Positions 55,078-62,965 of a stretch of DNA of 64,000 bases are shown here, piece after piece; within the stretch, counting starts at the first letter, position 1; the number at the start of each line of letters is the position of its first letter. The notes beneath the pieces are model-generated. The model was not told the origin of the DNA. It worked only from the letters and a program-made list of their open reading frames with translations, and made no database searches. Origin of the DNA: Streptomyces cucumeris (GTDB taxonomy: Bacteria; Actinomycetota; Actinomycetes; Streptomycetales; Streptomycetaceae). Made by a program: the position numbers and the translations under genes. The stretch lies in the NCBI RefSeq assembly GCF_024295805.1, contig NZ_JANCLX010000007.1:124001-188000 (forward strand), given 5' to 3'.

Positions 55078-55254
55078 CTAGGTCCTGTCCTGTCGATCTT
55101 CGTGGACCAGGCCGCGGCGTCTGGTGCCGTGGCTCGCAAGGCGGAGGGTCGTCCTTGTCCTCGGGTAGCGGGCGTACTCGAATGAGCCCGACAACGCGGC
55201 GAGGTGCGGTGCCAGGCGTCGCGGACCCGCGAAGACCGGCAGGACCGGGCCTAG
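55078..55254. mobile_element. MITE-like element flanked by CTAG
   Basis: A 169-bp segment (55082-55250) has 24-bp terminal inverted repeats matching at 19 of 24 positions: left end starts GTCCTGTCCTGTCGATCTTC, right end (reverse) GCCCGGTCCTGCCGGTCTTC. It is flanked on both sides by CTAG (55078-55081 and 55251-55254), a fitting 4-bp target duplication for IS5-type elements (YTAR target). It has no reading frame of transposase size. The right CTAG contains the TAG stop codon of pimA. A structured terminator is the main alternative, but the CTAG flanks favour a relic or non-autonomous element. Confidence 0.7.
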
Positions 55255-56411
55255 TCGCGGGCGAGGCCCAGACGGGCGCGGAGTCCCGCCCGGTCGTCGG
55301 CGCCCACGGACGCCGCGCCGTCGGTCACCGTCTCGTAGACCGCGAGGACGTCCGCGCCGACCGTGGACCAGTCGAAGCGGCGCACATGGCGGCTTCCCCG
55401 CTCACGCAGCTCGGCCACTCGTTCCGGGTTCTCCAGCAGCCGTACAGCGGCCTCGGCCAGCGCGTCGGCGTCCTCGTTCGCGAACAGCTCCCCGGCCGCT
55501 CCCCCGTCCAGGACCTGCGCGAACGCGTCGAGGTCGCTGGCCAGCACCGCGGCCCCGGCGGACATCGCCTCGACCAGGATGATCCCGAAGCTCTCCCCGC
55601 CGGTGTTGGGCGCGACGTAGACGTCGACGCTGCGCAGCAGCCGCGCCTTGTCCTCGTCGCTGACCATGCCGAGGAACTCCACGCGCTCCCGCATCGGCGC
55701 GGGAAGCCCCGCGACGGCCTCCTTCTCGTCACCGCGCCCGGCGACCAGCAGCCGGGCTCCCGGCCGCGCCTCGAAGATCTTCGGCAGGGCGCGCATCAGG
55801 ACCGGAAGGCCCTTGCGGGGCTCGTCGATCCGGCCGATGAACCCGATCGTGTCGCCGCGCCACTCCTCCTTGGGCTCGGCGTCGGCGAAGAAGCCCACGT
55901 CGACACCGTTGGGGATCACCACCGCGTCGCCGCCGAGGTGCTCGACCAGCGTCCGCCGGGCGTACTCGCTCACCGCGATCCGCGCGCTGATCTTCTCCAG
56001 CGCGGGCTGGAGGATCGGATAGGCCGCGATCATGGCGCGGGAGCGGGGGTTGGAGGTGTGGAAGGTGGCCACGATCGGCCCCTGCGCCGCCCAGCAGGCG
56101 AGCAGACCGAGTGAGGGCGAGGTCGGCTCGTGGATGTGGATGACGTCGAAGGCGCCCTCGTGCAGCCAGCGGCGGACCCGCGCGGCGGACAGGAAGCCGA
56201 AGTTGAGCCGGGCGACCGAGCCGTTGTACGGCACCGGCACGGCGCGTCCCGCGGAGACGACGTAGGGCGGCAGCGGTGTCCCGTCGTCCGCGGGGGCCAG
56301 CACCGAGACCTCGTGGCCCCGCCGGATCAGGTGCTCGGCCAGGTCGCGGATGTGGAACTGCACGCCTCCGGGGACGTCCCAGGAGTACGGGCAGACGACG
56401 CCGATCCTCAC
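55251..56411 (-). CDS. pimA: Phosphatidylinositol mannosyltransferase PimA-like
   Basis: GT4 glycosyltransferase expected to move mannose from GDP-mannose to phosphatidylinositol at the inner membrane face. Start GTG 56411 (MRIGVVCPYSWDVPGGVQFHI, 386 residues); it overlaps the acyltransferase stop (GTGA). Acceptor-side motif PGGVQFHIRDLAEHL and donor-side GFIGRIDEPRKGL and GGESFGIILVEAMSAG are intact. The order pgsA-patA-pimA matches mycobacterial Rv2612c-Rv2610c (from memory). Its stop codon TAG is inside the CTAG bordering the MITE-like element, so the insertion left the protein intact. Confidence 0.94.
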   Translation of the reverse strand: MRIGVVCPYSWDVPGGVQFHIRDLAEHLIRRGHEVSVLAPADDGTPLPPYVVSAGRAVPVPYNGSVARLNFGFLSAARVRRWLHEGAFDVIHIHEPTSPSLGLLACWAAQGPIVATFHTSNPRSRAMIAAYPILQPALEKISARIAVSEYARRTLVEHLGGDAVVIPNGVDVGFFADAEPKEEWRGDTIGFIGRIDEPRKGLPVLMRALPKIFEARPGARLLVAGRGDEKEAVAGLPAPMRERVEFLGMVSDEDKARLLRSVDVYVAPNTGGESFGIILVEAMSAGAAVLASDLDAFAQVLDGGAAGELFANEDADALAEAAVRLLENPERVAELRERGSRHVRRFDWSTVGADVLAVYETVTDGAASVGADDRAGLRARLGLARD

Positions 56412-57364
56412 GGTTTCTCCGTTCCGGAGCCGTCGGGGGCCCCCGTCACCGGGTGGACGGCGGCACCGGCCGCCGGACGCGGCTCCAGGTCCGCGAGCCA
56501 CAGCCGCTGGAGCATATGCCAGTCCTCGGGGTGTTCGGCGATACCCGCCGCGAAGGCGTCGGCGACCTCCTGGACCATCGCCGCCGCCCGCTCGGCGGGG
56601 GTACCGGACGCGGGCACCTCGACCGGCGGGTGGACCCTCCCCCGCATGACGGGGGTGTCGTCGTACCACAGGGTGACCGGCAGCAGCAGGGCGCCGGTCT
56701 GGGCCGCGAGCCGGGCGGGTCCGGCGGGCATCTTGGTCCGCTCGCCGAAGAAGTCGACCTCCACGCCCGAGGCCGACAGGTCGCGGTCGGCGACCAGGCA
56801 GACCAGACCGCCCGCGCGCAGCCGCCGGGCCAGGGTGCCGAAGGCGCTGCCGCCCTGGTGGGGCAGGACCTCCATGCCCAAGCCCTCGCGGTAGGCCACG
56901 AAGCGGTCGTAGAGCGTCTCCGGCTTCAGCCGCTCGGCGACGGTGGTGAAGGGCACGCCGAGCTCGGTGGTGACCCAGGCCCCGGCGAGGTCGTAGTTGG
57001 CCATATGGGGCAGGGCGAGGACCACGCCCCGGCCGCTCGCCAGCCCGTCCGTCAGATGGTGCGCATCCTCGATGTGGACACCGGAGCGGATCCGCTCCGG
57101 ACTCCAGGTGGGGAGCCGGAAGGACTCCATCCAGTAGCGCATGTAGGAGCGCATCCCGGCGCGCGACAGCTCCGCGAGCCGGCGTGCGGAGGCATCGGGG
57201 ACGACCCGGGCGAGATTGGCCTCCAGCCGCAGCACGCCCTTGCCGCGCCGCTTCCAGACCTGATCGGCCATGCGCTGCCCGAGCCCGGTGGCAACCGGTT
57301 CGGGCAGCTTCTTGACCGTGCTCCAGCCCAGCCCGTAGAGCGCGTCGGTCAGCCGGCCCTTCAC
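56408..57364 (-). CDS. patA: PatA/HtrB-like acyltransferase
   Basis: Lysophospholipid-type acyltransferase that in mycobacteria palmitoylates the mannose of PIM. Start GTG 57364 (MKGRLTDALYGLGWSTVKKLP) gives 318 residues and overlaps the pgsA stop (GTGA); frames running further upstream enter pgsA. The catalytic HX4D motif is present in LALPHMANYDLAG. Later motifs LVADRDLSASGVEVDFFGE and LPVTLWYDD follow the family pattern. It lies between pgsA and pimA. Confidence 0.94.
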   Translation of the reverse strand: MKGRLTDALYGLGWSTVKKLPEPVATGLGQRMADQVWKRRGKGVLRLEANLARVVPDASARRLAELSRAGMRSYMRYWMESFRLPTWSPERIRSGVHIEDAHHLTDGLASGRGVVLALPHMANYDLAGAWVTTELGVPFTTVAERLKPETLYDRFVAYREGLGMEVLPHQGGSAFGTLARRLRAGGLVCLVADRDLSASGVEVDFFGERTKMPAGPARLAAQTGALLLPVTLWYDDTPVMRGRVHPPVEVPASGTPAERAAAMVQEVADAFAAGIAEHPEDWHMLQRLWLADLEPRPAAGAAVHPVTGAPDGSGTEKP

Positions 57365-58029
57365 CGGGTCTCGCCCCCCTGGGTCACCGCCCGCTCCGCG
57401 GCATCCGCCTCCTCGGCCTCGCGGCGCACGGTCACCACCCGCTGCACCAGGGTCACCGCGCTGCCCACCGCGACGATCCACAGCGCGATCGGCAGCAGGA
57501 TCTCGATATGCGGCACCCCGAACTTGTGCAGTCCGGAGAAGCCACAGGCCACCAGCGAGATCACCAGCCGCTCGGCACGCTCCACCAGCCCGTTGACCTT
57601 CACGGGCAGACCAATGCTCTCGCCGCGCGCCTTGGTGTACGAGACCACCTGGCCGCTGGCGAGACAGAAGATCGTCACCGCACACAGCACATTGTCGTCG
57701 CCCTTGCCCGCGTACCACAACGCCAGCCCGCCGAAGATCGCGCCATCGGCGACCCGGTCCAGGGTGGAGTCCAGGAAAGCGCCCCAGCGGCTGGACCGGC
57801 CGAGCTGCCGGGCCATGTTGCCGTCGATCAGGTCGGAGAAGACGAAGAGGGTGATGACCACCGTCCCCCAGAAGAACTCCCCCCGGGGGTAGAAGACCAG
57901 TGCGCCCGTGATCACACCACCCGTGCCGACGAGGGTCACCGCGTCGGGGCTGACCCCGAGACGGATGAGCAGGGCGGCGAACGGTGTGAGAACACGCGTG
58001 AAGAATGCACGCGCGTACTTGTTCAGCAT
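57361..58029 (-). CDS. pgsA: CDP-alcohol phosphatidyltransferase (phosphatidylinositol phosphate synthase)
   Basis: Membrane enzyme joining CDP-diacylglycerol and inositol phosphate. 222 residues from ATG 58029. The CDP-OH-P signature D-G-x2-A-R-x8-G-x3-D-x3-D is complete in DGNMARQLGRSSRWGAFLD (about 69-87) plus D91. About six transmembrane helices are visible. Operon context (patA and pimA follow with overlaps) favours the phosphatidylinositol role over phosphatidylglycerophosphate. Confidence 0.94.
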   Translation of the reverse strand: MLNKYARAFFTRVLTPFAALLIRLGVSPDAVTLVGTGGVITGALVFYPRGEFFWGTVVITLFVFSDLIDGNMARQLGRSSRWGAFLDSTLDRVADGAIFGGLALWYAGKGDDNVLCAVTIFCLASGQVVSYTKARGESIGLPVKVNGLVERAERLVISLVACGFSGLHKFGVPHIEILLPIALWIVAVGSAVTLVQRVVTVRREAEEADAAERAVTQGGETR

Positions 58030-58235
58030 GGCCTTCCCGGTGGGTCGTGACGGGCCGGATGGTCAAGGGGCCACCGGCTGGCCCATCGTAGCCACGCCCC
58101 GCGGGGCCGCCGCGCACCCGTCGGACCGCTCCCCCACCAGGCCCTCGGTACGCCCGGATGTGCGACGTATGGACGCACCGTTACCTCGGTGGAAAGCTCG
58201 AAGTATCGCGAGGTGTCGACCGGGAGGCGAGACAC

Positions 58236-60443
58236 ATGGGCGACAAGTCGAGTACACATCCAGGGGCCGCCGGAAGGGCAGTGGCGGCCGACCGGCCCGG
58301 CTCTCTGAGGAACGTGGTGCTGGTCGGCCACAGCGGGACGGGAAAGACGACGCTGGTGGAGGCCCTCGCACTGGCGACGGGCGCGGTCAACCGGGCGGGC
58401 AGGGTCGAGGACGGCGGCTGCCTCTCCGATTACGACGAGATCGAGCACCGGCAGCAACGCTCGGTGCAGTTGTCCCTGGTCCCCGTCGAATGGGGCGGGA
58501 TGAAGATCAATCTACTGGACACCCCGGGATACGCCGATTTCGTCGGGGAACTCAGGGCCGGTCTGCGGGCAGCGGACGCGGCCCTTTTCGTTGTCTCCGC
58601 CGCCCAGGACGCGGTGGGCATCGCCGGGGCCACCCGGATGGTCTGGGACGAGTGCGCGGCCGTCGGCATGCCGCGTGCGATCGTGATCACACATCTGGAG
58701 GCGGCCCGTGCCAGCTTCGAGGAGATGACCGAACTGTGCCGGGAGAGCTTCGGCGGCGACGACCCGGACGCGGTGCTCCCCCTGTACCTGCCGCTGCGCG
58801 GGGAACCGGCGCCGGACGGCCACGCCCCGGTCACCGGCCTCATCGGACTGCTCTCCCAGCGGGTCTTCGACTACTCCTCGGGGTCCAGGACCGAGACGCC
58901 GCCCGTACCGGACCAGCTCCCGCTGATCGAGGAGGCGCGTAACCGGCTCATCGAGGGGATCATCGCCGAGAGCGAGGACGAGACCCTGATGGACCGCTAT
59001 CTCGGCGGTGAGGAGATCGACGTCAAGACGCTGATCCAGGACCTGGAGAAGGCTGTCGCGCGCGGCAGCTTCCACCCCGTGCTGGCCGCCGCCCCGGCCG
59101 CCGAGGGCTCCAAACAGGGCCTGGGCACCACCGAGCTGCTGGAGCTGATCACCGGCGGCTTCCCCACCCCGCTGGAGCGCGAGGCGCCCGAGGTCACCAC
59201 CCCCGAGGGCGTACCGCGTCCGGCGCTGACCTGCGATCCGGACGGCCCGCTGGCCGCGGAGGTCGTCAAGACCTCCTCCGACCCGTACGTGGGCAGGATC
59301 TCCCTGGTGCGTGTCTTCTCCGGGACGCTGCGCCCGGACGAGACGGTGCATGTGTCCGGGCACGGCCTGGAGGACCGCGGTCATGAGGACCACGACGTGG
59401 ACGAGCGGGTGGGCGCCCTCTCCTCCCCGTTCGGCAAGCAGCAGCGGGTGCTCCCCCAGGCCATCGCGGGCGATCTGGCCTGTGTGGCCAAGCTGACCCG
59501 TGCCGAGACCGGCGACACCCTGTCCGCCAAGGACGATCCGCTGCTGATGGCGCCCTGGCAGATGCCCGATCCGCTGCTGCCCGTCGCCATCGAGGCGCAC
59601 AGCAAACCGGACGAGGACAAGCTGTCGCTGGGGCTGTCCCGGCTGGTCGCCGAGGATCCCACGATGCGTCTTGAGCAGAACCCCGACACCCACCAGGTGG
59701 TGCTGTGGTGTCTGGGCGAGGCCCATATGGACGTCGCGCTGGAGCGGCTGCGCAGCCGGTACGGCGTGCAGGTGGACACGGTGCCGTACAAGGTCTCCTT
59801 GCGGGAGACCTTCCACGGCAGGGCCGCCGGACGCGGACGGCACGTCAAACAGTCCGGCGGACACGGCCAGTTCGCGATCTGCGCGATCGAGGTGGAGCCG
59901 CTGCCGGGCGGCTCGGGCATCGAGTTCGTGGACAAGGTCGTCGGCGGCGCCGTGCCGCGGCAGTTCATCCCCTCCGTCGAGAAGGGCGTACGCGCCCAGG
60001 CGGCGCGCGGCGTCGCCGCGGGCTACCCGCTGGTCGATGTGCGGATCACGCTGCTGGACGGCAAGGCGCACTCGGTGGACTCCTCCGACGCCGCGTTCCA
60101 GACGGCCGGGGCGCTCGCACTGCGCGAGGCGGCCACCGACGCCCGGATCGACCTGCTGGAGCCGGTGGTCGAGGTGTCGGTCCTGATCTCGGACGACTAC
60201 GTGGGCGCGGTGATGAGCGATCTGTCCGGCCGCCGCGGCCGGGTGGTGGGCACCGAGCAGTCGGGCGGCGGCCAGACCCTGATCAAGGCCGATGTGCCGG
60301 AGATCGAGATCGGGCGGTACGCCGTCGATCTGCGGTCGCTGTCCCATGGCACCGGGCGGTTCAGCCGCTCCTACGCCCGGCACGAGCCGATGCCGCAGCA
60401 GCTGGCCGAGCGGATCCGCGAAGGGACCTACGCGGAGGCGTAG
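58236..60443 (+). CDS. EF-G-like protein (EF-G2 paralogue)
   Basis: 735 residues from ATG 58236 with GGGAGG eight bases upstream. It has all EF-G domains: P-loop GHSGTGKTT (31-39), DTPGYADF (95-102), domain II near VRVFSGTLRPDETVHV, and domains III-V to the C-terminus (GRRGRVVGTEQSGGG). The guanine-specificity motif NKxD is replaced by THLE (152-155), so GTP selectivity is doubtful. This is the streptomycete paralogue at SCO1528, not the main translocase, which lies in the str operon. Mycobacterial EF-G2 is reported to bind guanine nucleotide but lack ribosome-dependent GTPase (general knowledge). Divergent from pgsA. Confidence 0.92.
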   Translation: MGDKSSTHPGAAGRAVAADRPGSLRNVVLVGHSGTGKTTLVEALALATGAVNRAGRVEDGGCLSDYDEIEHRQQRSVQLSLVPVEWGGMKINLLDTPGYADFVGELRAGLRAADAALFVVSAAQDAVGIAGATRMVWDECAAVGMPRAIVITHLEAARASFEEMTELCRESFGGDDPDAVLPLYLPLRGEPAPDGHAPVTGLIGLLSQRVFDYSSGSRTETPPVPDQLPLIEEARNRLIEGIIAESEDETLMDRYLGGEEIDVKTLIQDLEKAVARGSFHPVLAAAPAAEGSKQGLGTTELLELITGGFPTPLEREAPEVTTPEGVPRPALTCDPDGPLAAEVVKTSSDPYVGRISLVRVFSGTLRPDETVHVSGHGLEDRGHEDHDVDERVGALSSPFGKQQRVLPQAIAGDLACVAKLTRAETGDTLSAKDDPLLMAPWQMPDPLLPVAIEAHSKPDEDKLSLGLSRLVAEDPTMRLEQNPDTHQVVLWCLGEAHMDVALERLRSRYGVQVDTVPYKVSLRETFHGRAAGRGRHVKQSGGHGQFAICAIEVEPLPGGSGIEFVDKVVGGAVPRQFIPSVEKGVRAQAARGVAAGYPLVDVRITLLDGKAHSVDSSDAAFQTAGALALREAATDARIDLLEPVVEVSVLISDDYVGAVMSDLSGRRGRVVGTEQSGGGQTLIKADVPEIEIGRYAVDLRSLSHGTGRFSRSYARHEPMPQQLAERIREGTYAEA

Positions 60444-60462
60444 TTGCCGCGTACCCACCGCA

Positions 60463-60493
60463 CCGCCCGCCCCGACTCCAGCGGGGCGGGCGG
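60463..60493 (+). terminator. Terminator after the EF-G-like gene
   Basis: CCGCCCGCCCCG-N7-CGGGGCGGGCGG is a perfect 12-bp stem, 19 bases past the stop. Confidence 0.8.
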
Positions 60494-60509
60494 CTGTTCG
60501 CACGCACGG

Positions 60510-60518
60510 TTGTCCACA
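60510..60518 (+). promoter_or_regulatory. Single consensus DnaA-box-like 9-mer
   Basis: TTGTCCACA equals the preferred Streptomyces DnaA box. It is isolated, in the 160-bp gap before the unknown membrane-protein gene. Nothing else suggests an origin. It could be a DnaA regulatory or titration site, or chance. Confidence 0.25.
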
Positions 60519-60603
60519 GGTCACCACGCCCTGGCGACAGGTGGTGCACACCCCCGATACGCTGAGGTCGCAGCGCAAGCGGCGTGCGGTATTGGGGGCG
60601 TTG

Positions 60604-62256
60604 GTGACGGACGGATTCGATTTCAGTCCCGGGGCGCAGGTGCCTCTGTCGGGGGCTGCGGGGCAGACGGCGGCGACCCAGGCACTCGCCTCGGCCGCCT
60701 ACCGTGACGGCCCCGCGGCCAAGCTGCTGGACGCCAATTCGGAGTGGACGGTCTCCGAGGTCAAGGCGCCGAAAATATCGCTGTTCGAGCCGAACCTGGG
60801 CGAGGCGTTCTCCCGTGCGGTCCAGACGCGGATGCTCGGCGGCGGCCGGGGCCAGGTGATCCAGTCCTTCGGGACCGAGCCGCAGACGGTCGTGGAGCAC
60901 TGCCTCGCGGCCAACCGCATCCGCAAGACCCGGGACGCCCGGCTCACCATCGTCATGGTGGTCTTCGGGCTGCTCTTCCTCCCCGGAGTGCTGCTGTGGC
61001 TGGGCGCCTTCCAGCTACGGCGCTCGGTGGCCGGGTCCCAGGACAAACGGATGGGAGCGCTGGGCACGGCGCTGCTGGTCGCGCTCACCGTGATCACCCT
61101 CATCTTCCTGATCAAGCTGCCGTTCGGCGGCTTCTGGGGCATCTATCTGCGCGGGGTGGTGGTGGCCCCGGTGATCGGCTGGTACATCGCCAAGCAGATC
61201 TGCGAGCGCACCGCCCGGGACCTGCGGGACTCCTGGGGCGGGCTGCTCGCGGGCGGCGGTGTGGGCGCCAAGGTGCCCGAGACGGTGCCCAACCACCCGG
61301 GCCAGACCTCCGCCGAGGAGCTGCGCAAGGCACTGCACAAGCTCACCGCCGAGCAGTACAGCAATGTGGTCTTCTACGCCGGCCCCAAGGGCATATTGGG
61401 CATGGGCACCCGCTGGGGGAGCTGGCAGCTCGCCGAGGACCTGGTCTCCGTCGACCCGGACAAGGAGATCGACCCCTTCCGTAGCTGGGACGTGATACGG
61501 GCGGTCCATGACCAGCTCCGGATGCTGGAGCGCACCCCGCTGCACACCGGCGGCTTCCCCACCCCCTCGGTGCGCCACTGGGTGGTCTCGCCCATCGGGG
61601 AGGGGGCCAAGGCGGTCGAGCGCGGCGGCACCTCCGAGGAGGAGGGCTTCCAGATAAAGGGCGTCGAGCTCCAGCGGATCTGCGACCAGCAGCAGTTCGG
61701 CGCCGGTGACCGGCACTACCTGGGTGTGCAGTTCGTGCTGTGGGACGGCCAGTTGGTGATCACCCTGCTGATCACCGTGACCCTGCTGCACAAGACGCTG
61801 CGGATCGAGGTCACCGGACATGCCCTGGGGCCGGTGCACCCGCTGTTCACCAGCAAGCCGTCGGCGCCGTCCAAGACGGTGAGCAAGACCTTCCGGTTCT
61901 GGGAGACCAAATCGGTTCCGCTGCCGCTGGTGGACGCCAAGGAAGTGGTGCGGCTGGCCGCGCGCGCCCCCTTCACCTGGTACCCGCCGGTCCTGGATCA
62001 CCTGGGCGGCAAGCTGGTGCTGCCCGAGCCGTTCGGACTGCGCCACGCCTGGGCAGACAAGCCCTGGCGCCACCGCTTCATGGCGGACGATGCGCTGCGG
62101 GCGGCCACCCCCGTACTGCGGGTGGTCCACGAGGCGGCGATCGGAGTGCTCAAGCACCACGGTGTGGACACCGAGCGCTTCGGCAACCGCTCGCTGGCGC
62201 TCAGCGGCCAGGTCCAGGACGCGTCCCCCAAGAAGGCCGATCTGTACGACGTCTGA
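60604..62256 (+). CDS. Uncharacterised membrane protein
   Basis: 550 residues from GTG 60604; GGGGG lies six bases upstream. I do not recognise a family. Residues 1-110 are soluble. Three hydrophobic helices follow (114-136, 152-171, 176-196), then a long soluble region with SAEELRKALHKLTAEQYSNVVFYAGPKGILGMG, a fourth short hydrophobic stretch (380-396, GQLVITLLITVTLLHKT), and a soluble tail ending SPKKADLYDV. It appears to be a streptomycete-conserved gene (position of SCO1529). It sits between the EF-G-like gene and the convergent HIT gene and has its own upstream gap. Function unknown. Confidence 0.88.
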   Translation: MTDGFDFSPGAQVPLSGAAGQTAATQALASAAYRDGPAAKLLDANSEWTVSEVKAPKISLFEPNLGEAFSRAVQTRMLGGGRGQVIQSFGTEPQTVVEHCLAANRIRKTRDARLTIVMVVFGLLFLPGVLLWLGAFQLRRSVAGSQDKRMGALGTALLVALTVITLIFLIKLPFGGFWGIYLRGVVVAPVIGWYIAKQICERTARDLRDSWGGLLAGGGVGAKVPETVPNHPGQTSAEELRKALHKLTAEQYSNVVFYAGPKGILGMGTRWGSWQLAEDLVSVDPDKEIDPFRSWDVIRAVHDQLRMLERTPLHTGGFPTPSVRHWVVSPIGEGAKAVERGGTSEEEGFQIKGVELQRICDQQQFGAGDRHYLGVQFVLWDGQLVITLLITVTLLHKTLRIEVTGHALGPVHPLFTSKPSAPSKTVSKTFRFWETKSVPLPLVDAKEVVRLAARAPFTWYPPVLDHLGGKLVLPEPFGLRHAWADKPWRHRFMADDALRAATPVLRVVHEAAIGVLKHHGVDTERFGNRSLALSGQVQDASPKKADLYDV

Positions 62257-62274
62257 GCCGACCGGCAAAGCCGT

Positions 62275-62304
62275 GCCCCGGCCGGGCGGGACCCGGTCCG
62301 GGGC
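62275..62304. terminator. Bidirectional hairpin between membrane-protein gene and HIT gene
   Basis: GCCCCGGCCGGG-CGGGA-CCCGG-T-CCGGGGC: a 12-bp stem with one bulged base, between convergent genes, 18-19 bases from each stop. Confidence 0.75.
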
Positions 62305-62322
62305 GGTGGCGCACGGCACGCT

Positions 62323-62883
62323 CTACGGGCGGGGCCAGGCGTCGGCGAGCATCCGGCGGGTGTCGGCGAGCAGTTGCGGCAGCACCTTGGTGTTGCCGAT
62401 CACCGGCATGAAGTTGGTGTCGCCGCCCCAGCGCGGCACCACATGCTGATGCAGATGGGCGGCGATCCCGGCACCCGCCACCGAGCCCTGGTTGAGCCCG
62501 ATATTGAAACCGTGCGCACCGGAGGCGGTACGCAGCGTCGTCATCGCGGCCTTGGTGAACTCGGCCAGCTCCACCGTCTCCCCGGGGTCCAGCTCGGTGT
62601 AGTCGGCGATATGGCGGAACGGCACGACCATGAGGTGGCCGCCGTTGTACGGGTACAGGTTGAGCACCGCGTAGACGCGCTCCCCGCGCGCGATGATCAG
62701 GCCGTCCTCGTCGGACTTCTCCGGGATGGTGCAGAACGGGCAGCCATCACCGGCCCCCGGGCCGGTGGGCTTGTTCTCCCCCTGGATGTACGCCATCCGG
62801 TGGGGCGTCCACAGGCGCTGGAACGCGTCGGGCGTCCCCACTCCGAACTGCTGCTCCGGCTCACTCGTCATGCGGGCCAGCAT
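62323..62883 (-). CDS. HIT-family nucleotide hydrolase/Ap4A phosphorylase-like
   Basis: 186 residues from ATG 62883; an ATG at 62871 (MTSEPEQQ) is equally possible, and neither has a strong ribosome site. The histidine triad is AHLHQHVVPRW near the C-terminus. An N-terminal CPFC motif and NLYPYNGGHLMVVPFRH are typical. The mycobacterial counterpart in the same thrS-HIT-pgsA neighbourhood (Rv2613c, from memory) is a diadenosine tetraphosphate phosphorylase. Ap4A is a by-product of aminoacyl-tRNA synthetases, which gives the thrS linkage a possible sense (inference). Confidence 0.92.
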   Translation of the reverse strand: MLARMTSEPEQQFGVGTPDAFQRLWTPHRMAYIQGENKPTGPGAGDGCPFCTIPEKSDEDGLIIARGERVYAVLNLYPYNGGHLMVVPFRHIADYTELDPGETVELAEFTKAAMTTLRTASGAHGFNIGLNQGSVAGAGIAAHLHQHVVPRWGGDTNFMPVIGNTKVLPQLLADTRRMLADAWPRP

Positions 62884-62909
62884 ATTCGCCCAGGAAGGGT
62901 GGGGAAGCG

Positions 62910-62943
62910 GTGAGGGGCGGCCCCCGTCGGGACCGCCCCTCAC
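62910..62943 (-). terminator. thrS terminator
   Basis: GTGAGGGGCGG-N12-CCGCCCCTCAC is a perfect 11-bp stem, 22 bases past the thrS stop and before the HIT gene. Confidence 0.8.
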
Positions 62944-62965
62944 ACCCGCTCGTGCGGGCAGCGCA

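Noticed and set aside
54750..55139. A 129-codon minus-strand frame with Arg-Ser repeats
   Set aside because: It begins inside the MITE-like element, runs through the GGCTGC array and is low-complexity throughout; no evidence of a real protein.
60510..60518. DnaA box as part of an origin
   Set aside because: Only one 9-mer was seen, with no dnaA/dnaN context or cluster of boxes. The window is far from what oriC looks like in Streptomyces.
58512..60578. A 688-codon minus-strand frame opposite the EF-G-like gene
   Set aside because: Shadow frame; the plus strand has clear EF-G domains and a ribosome site.
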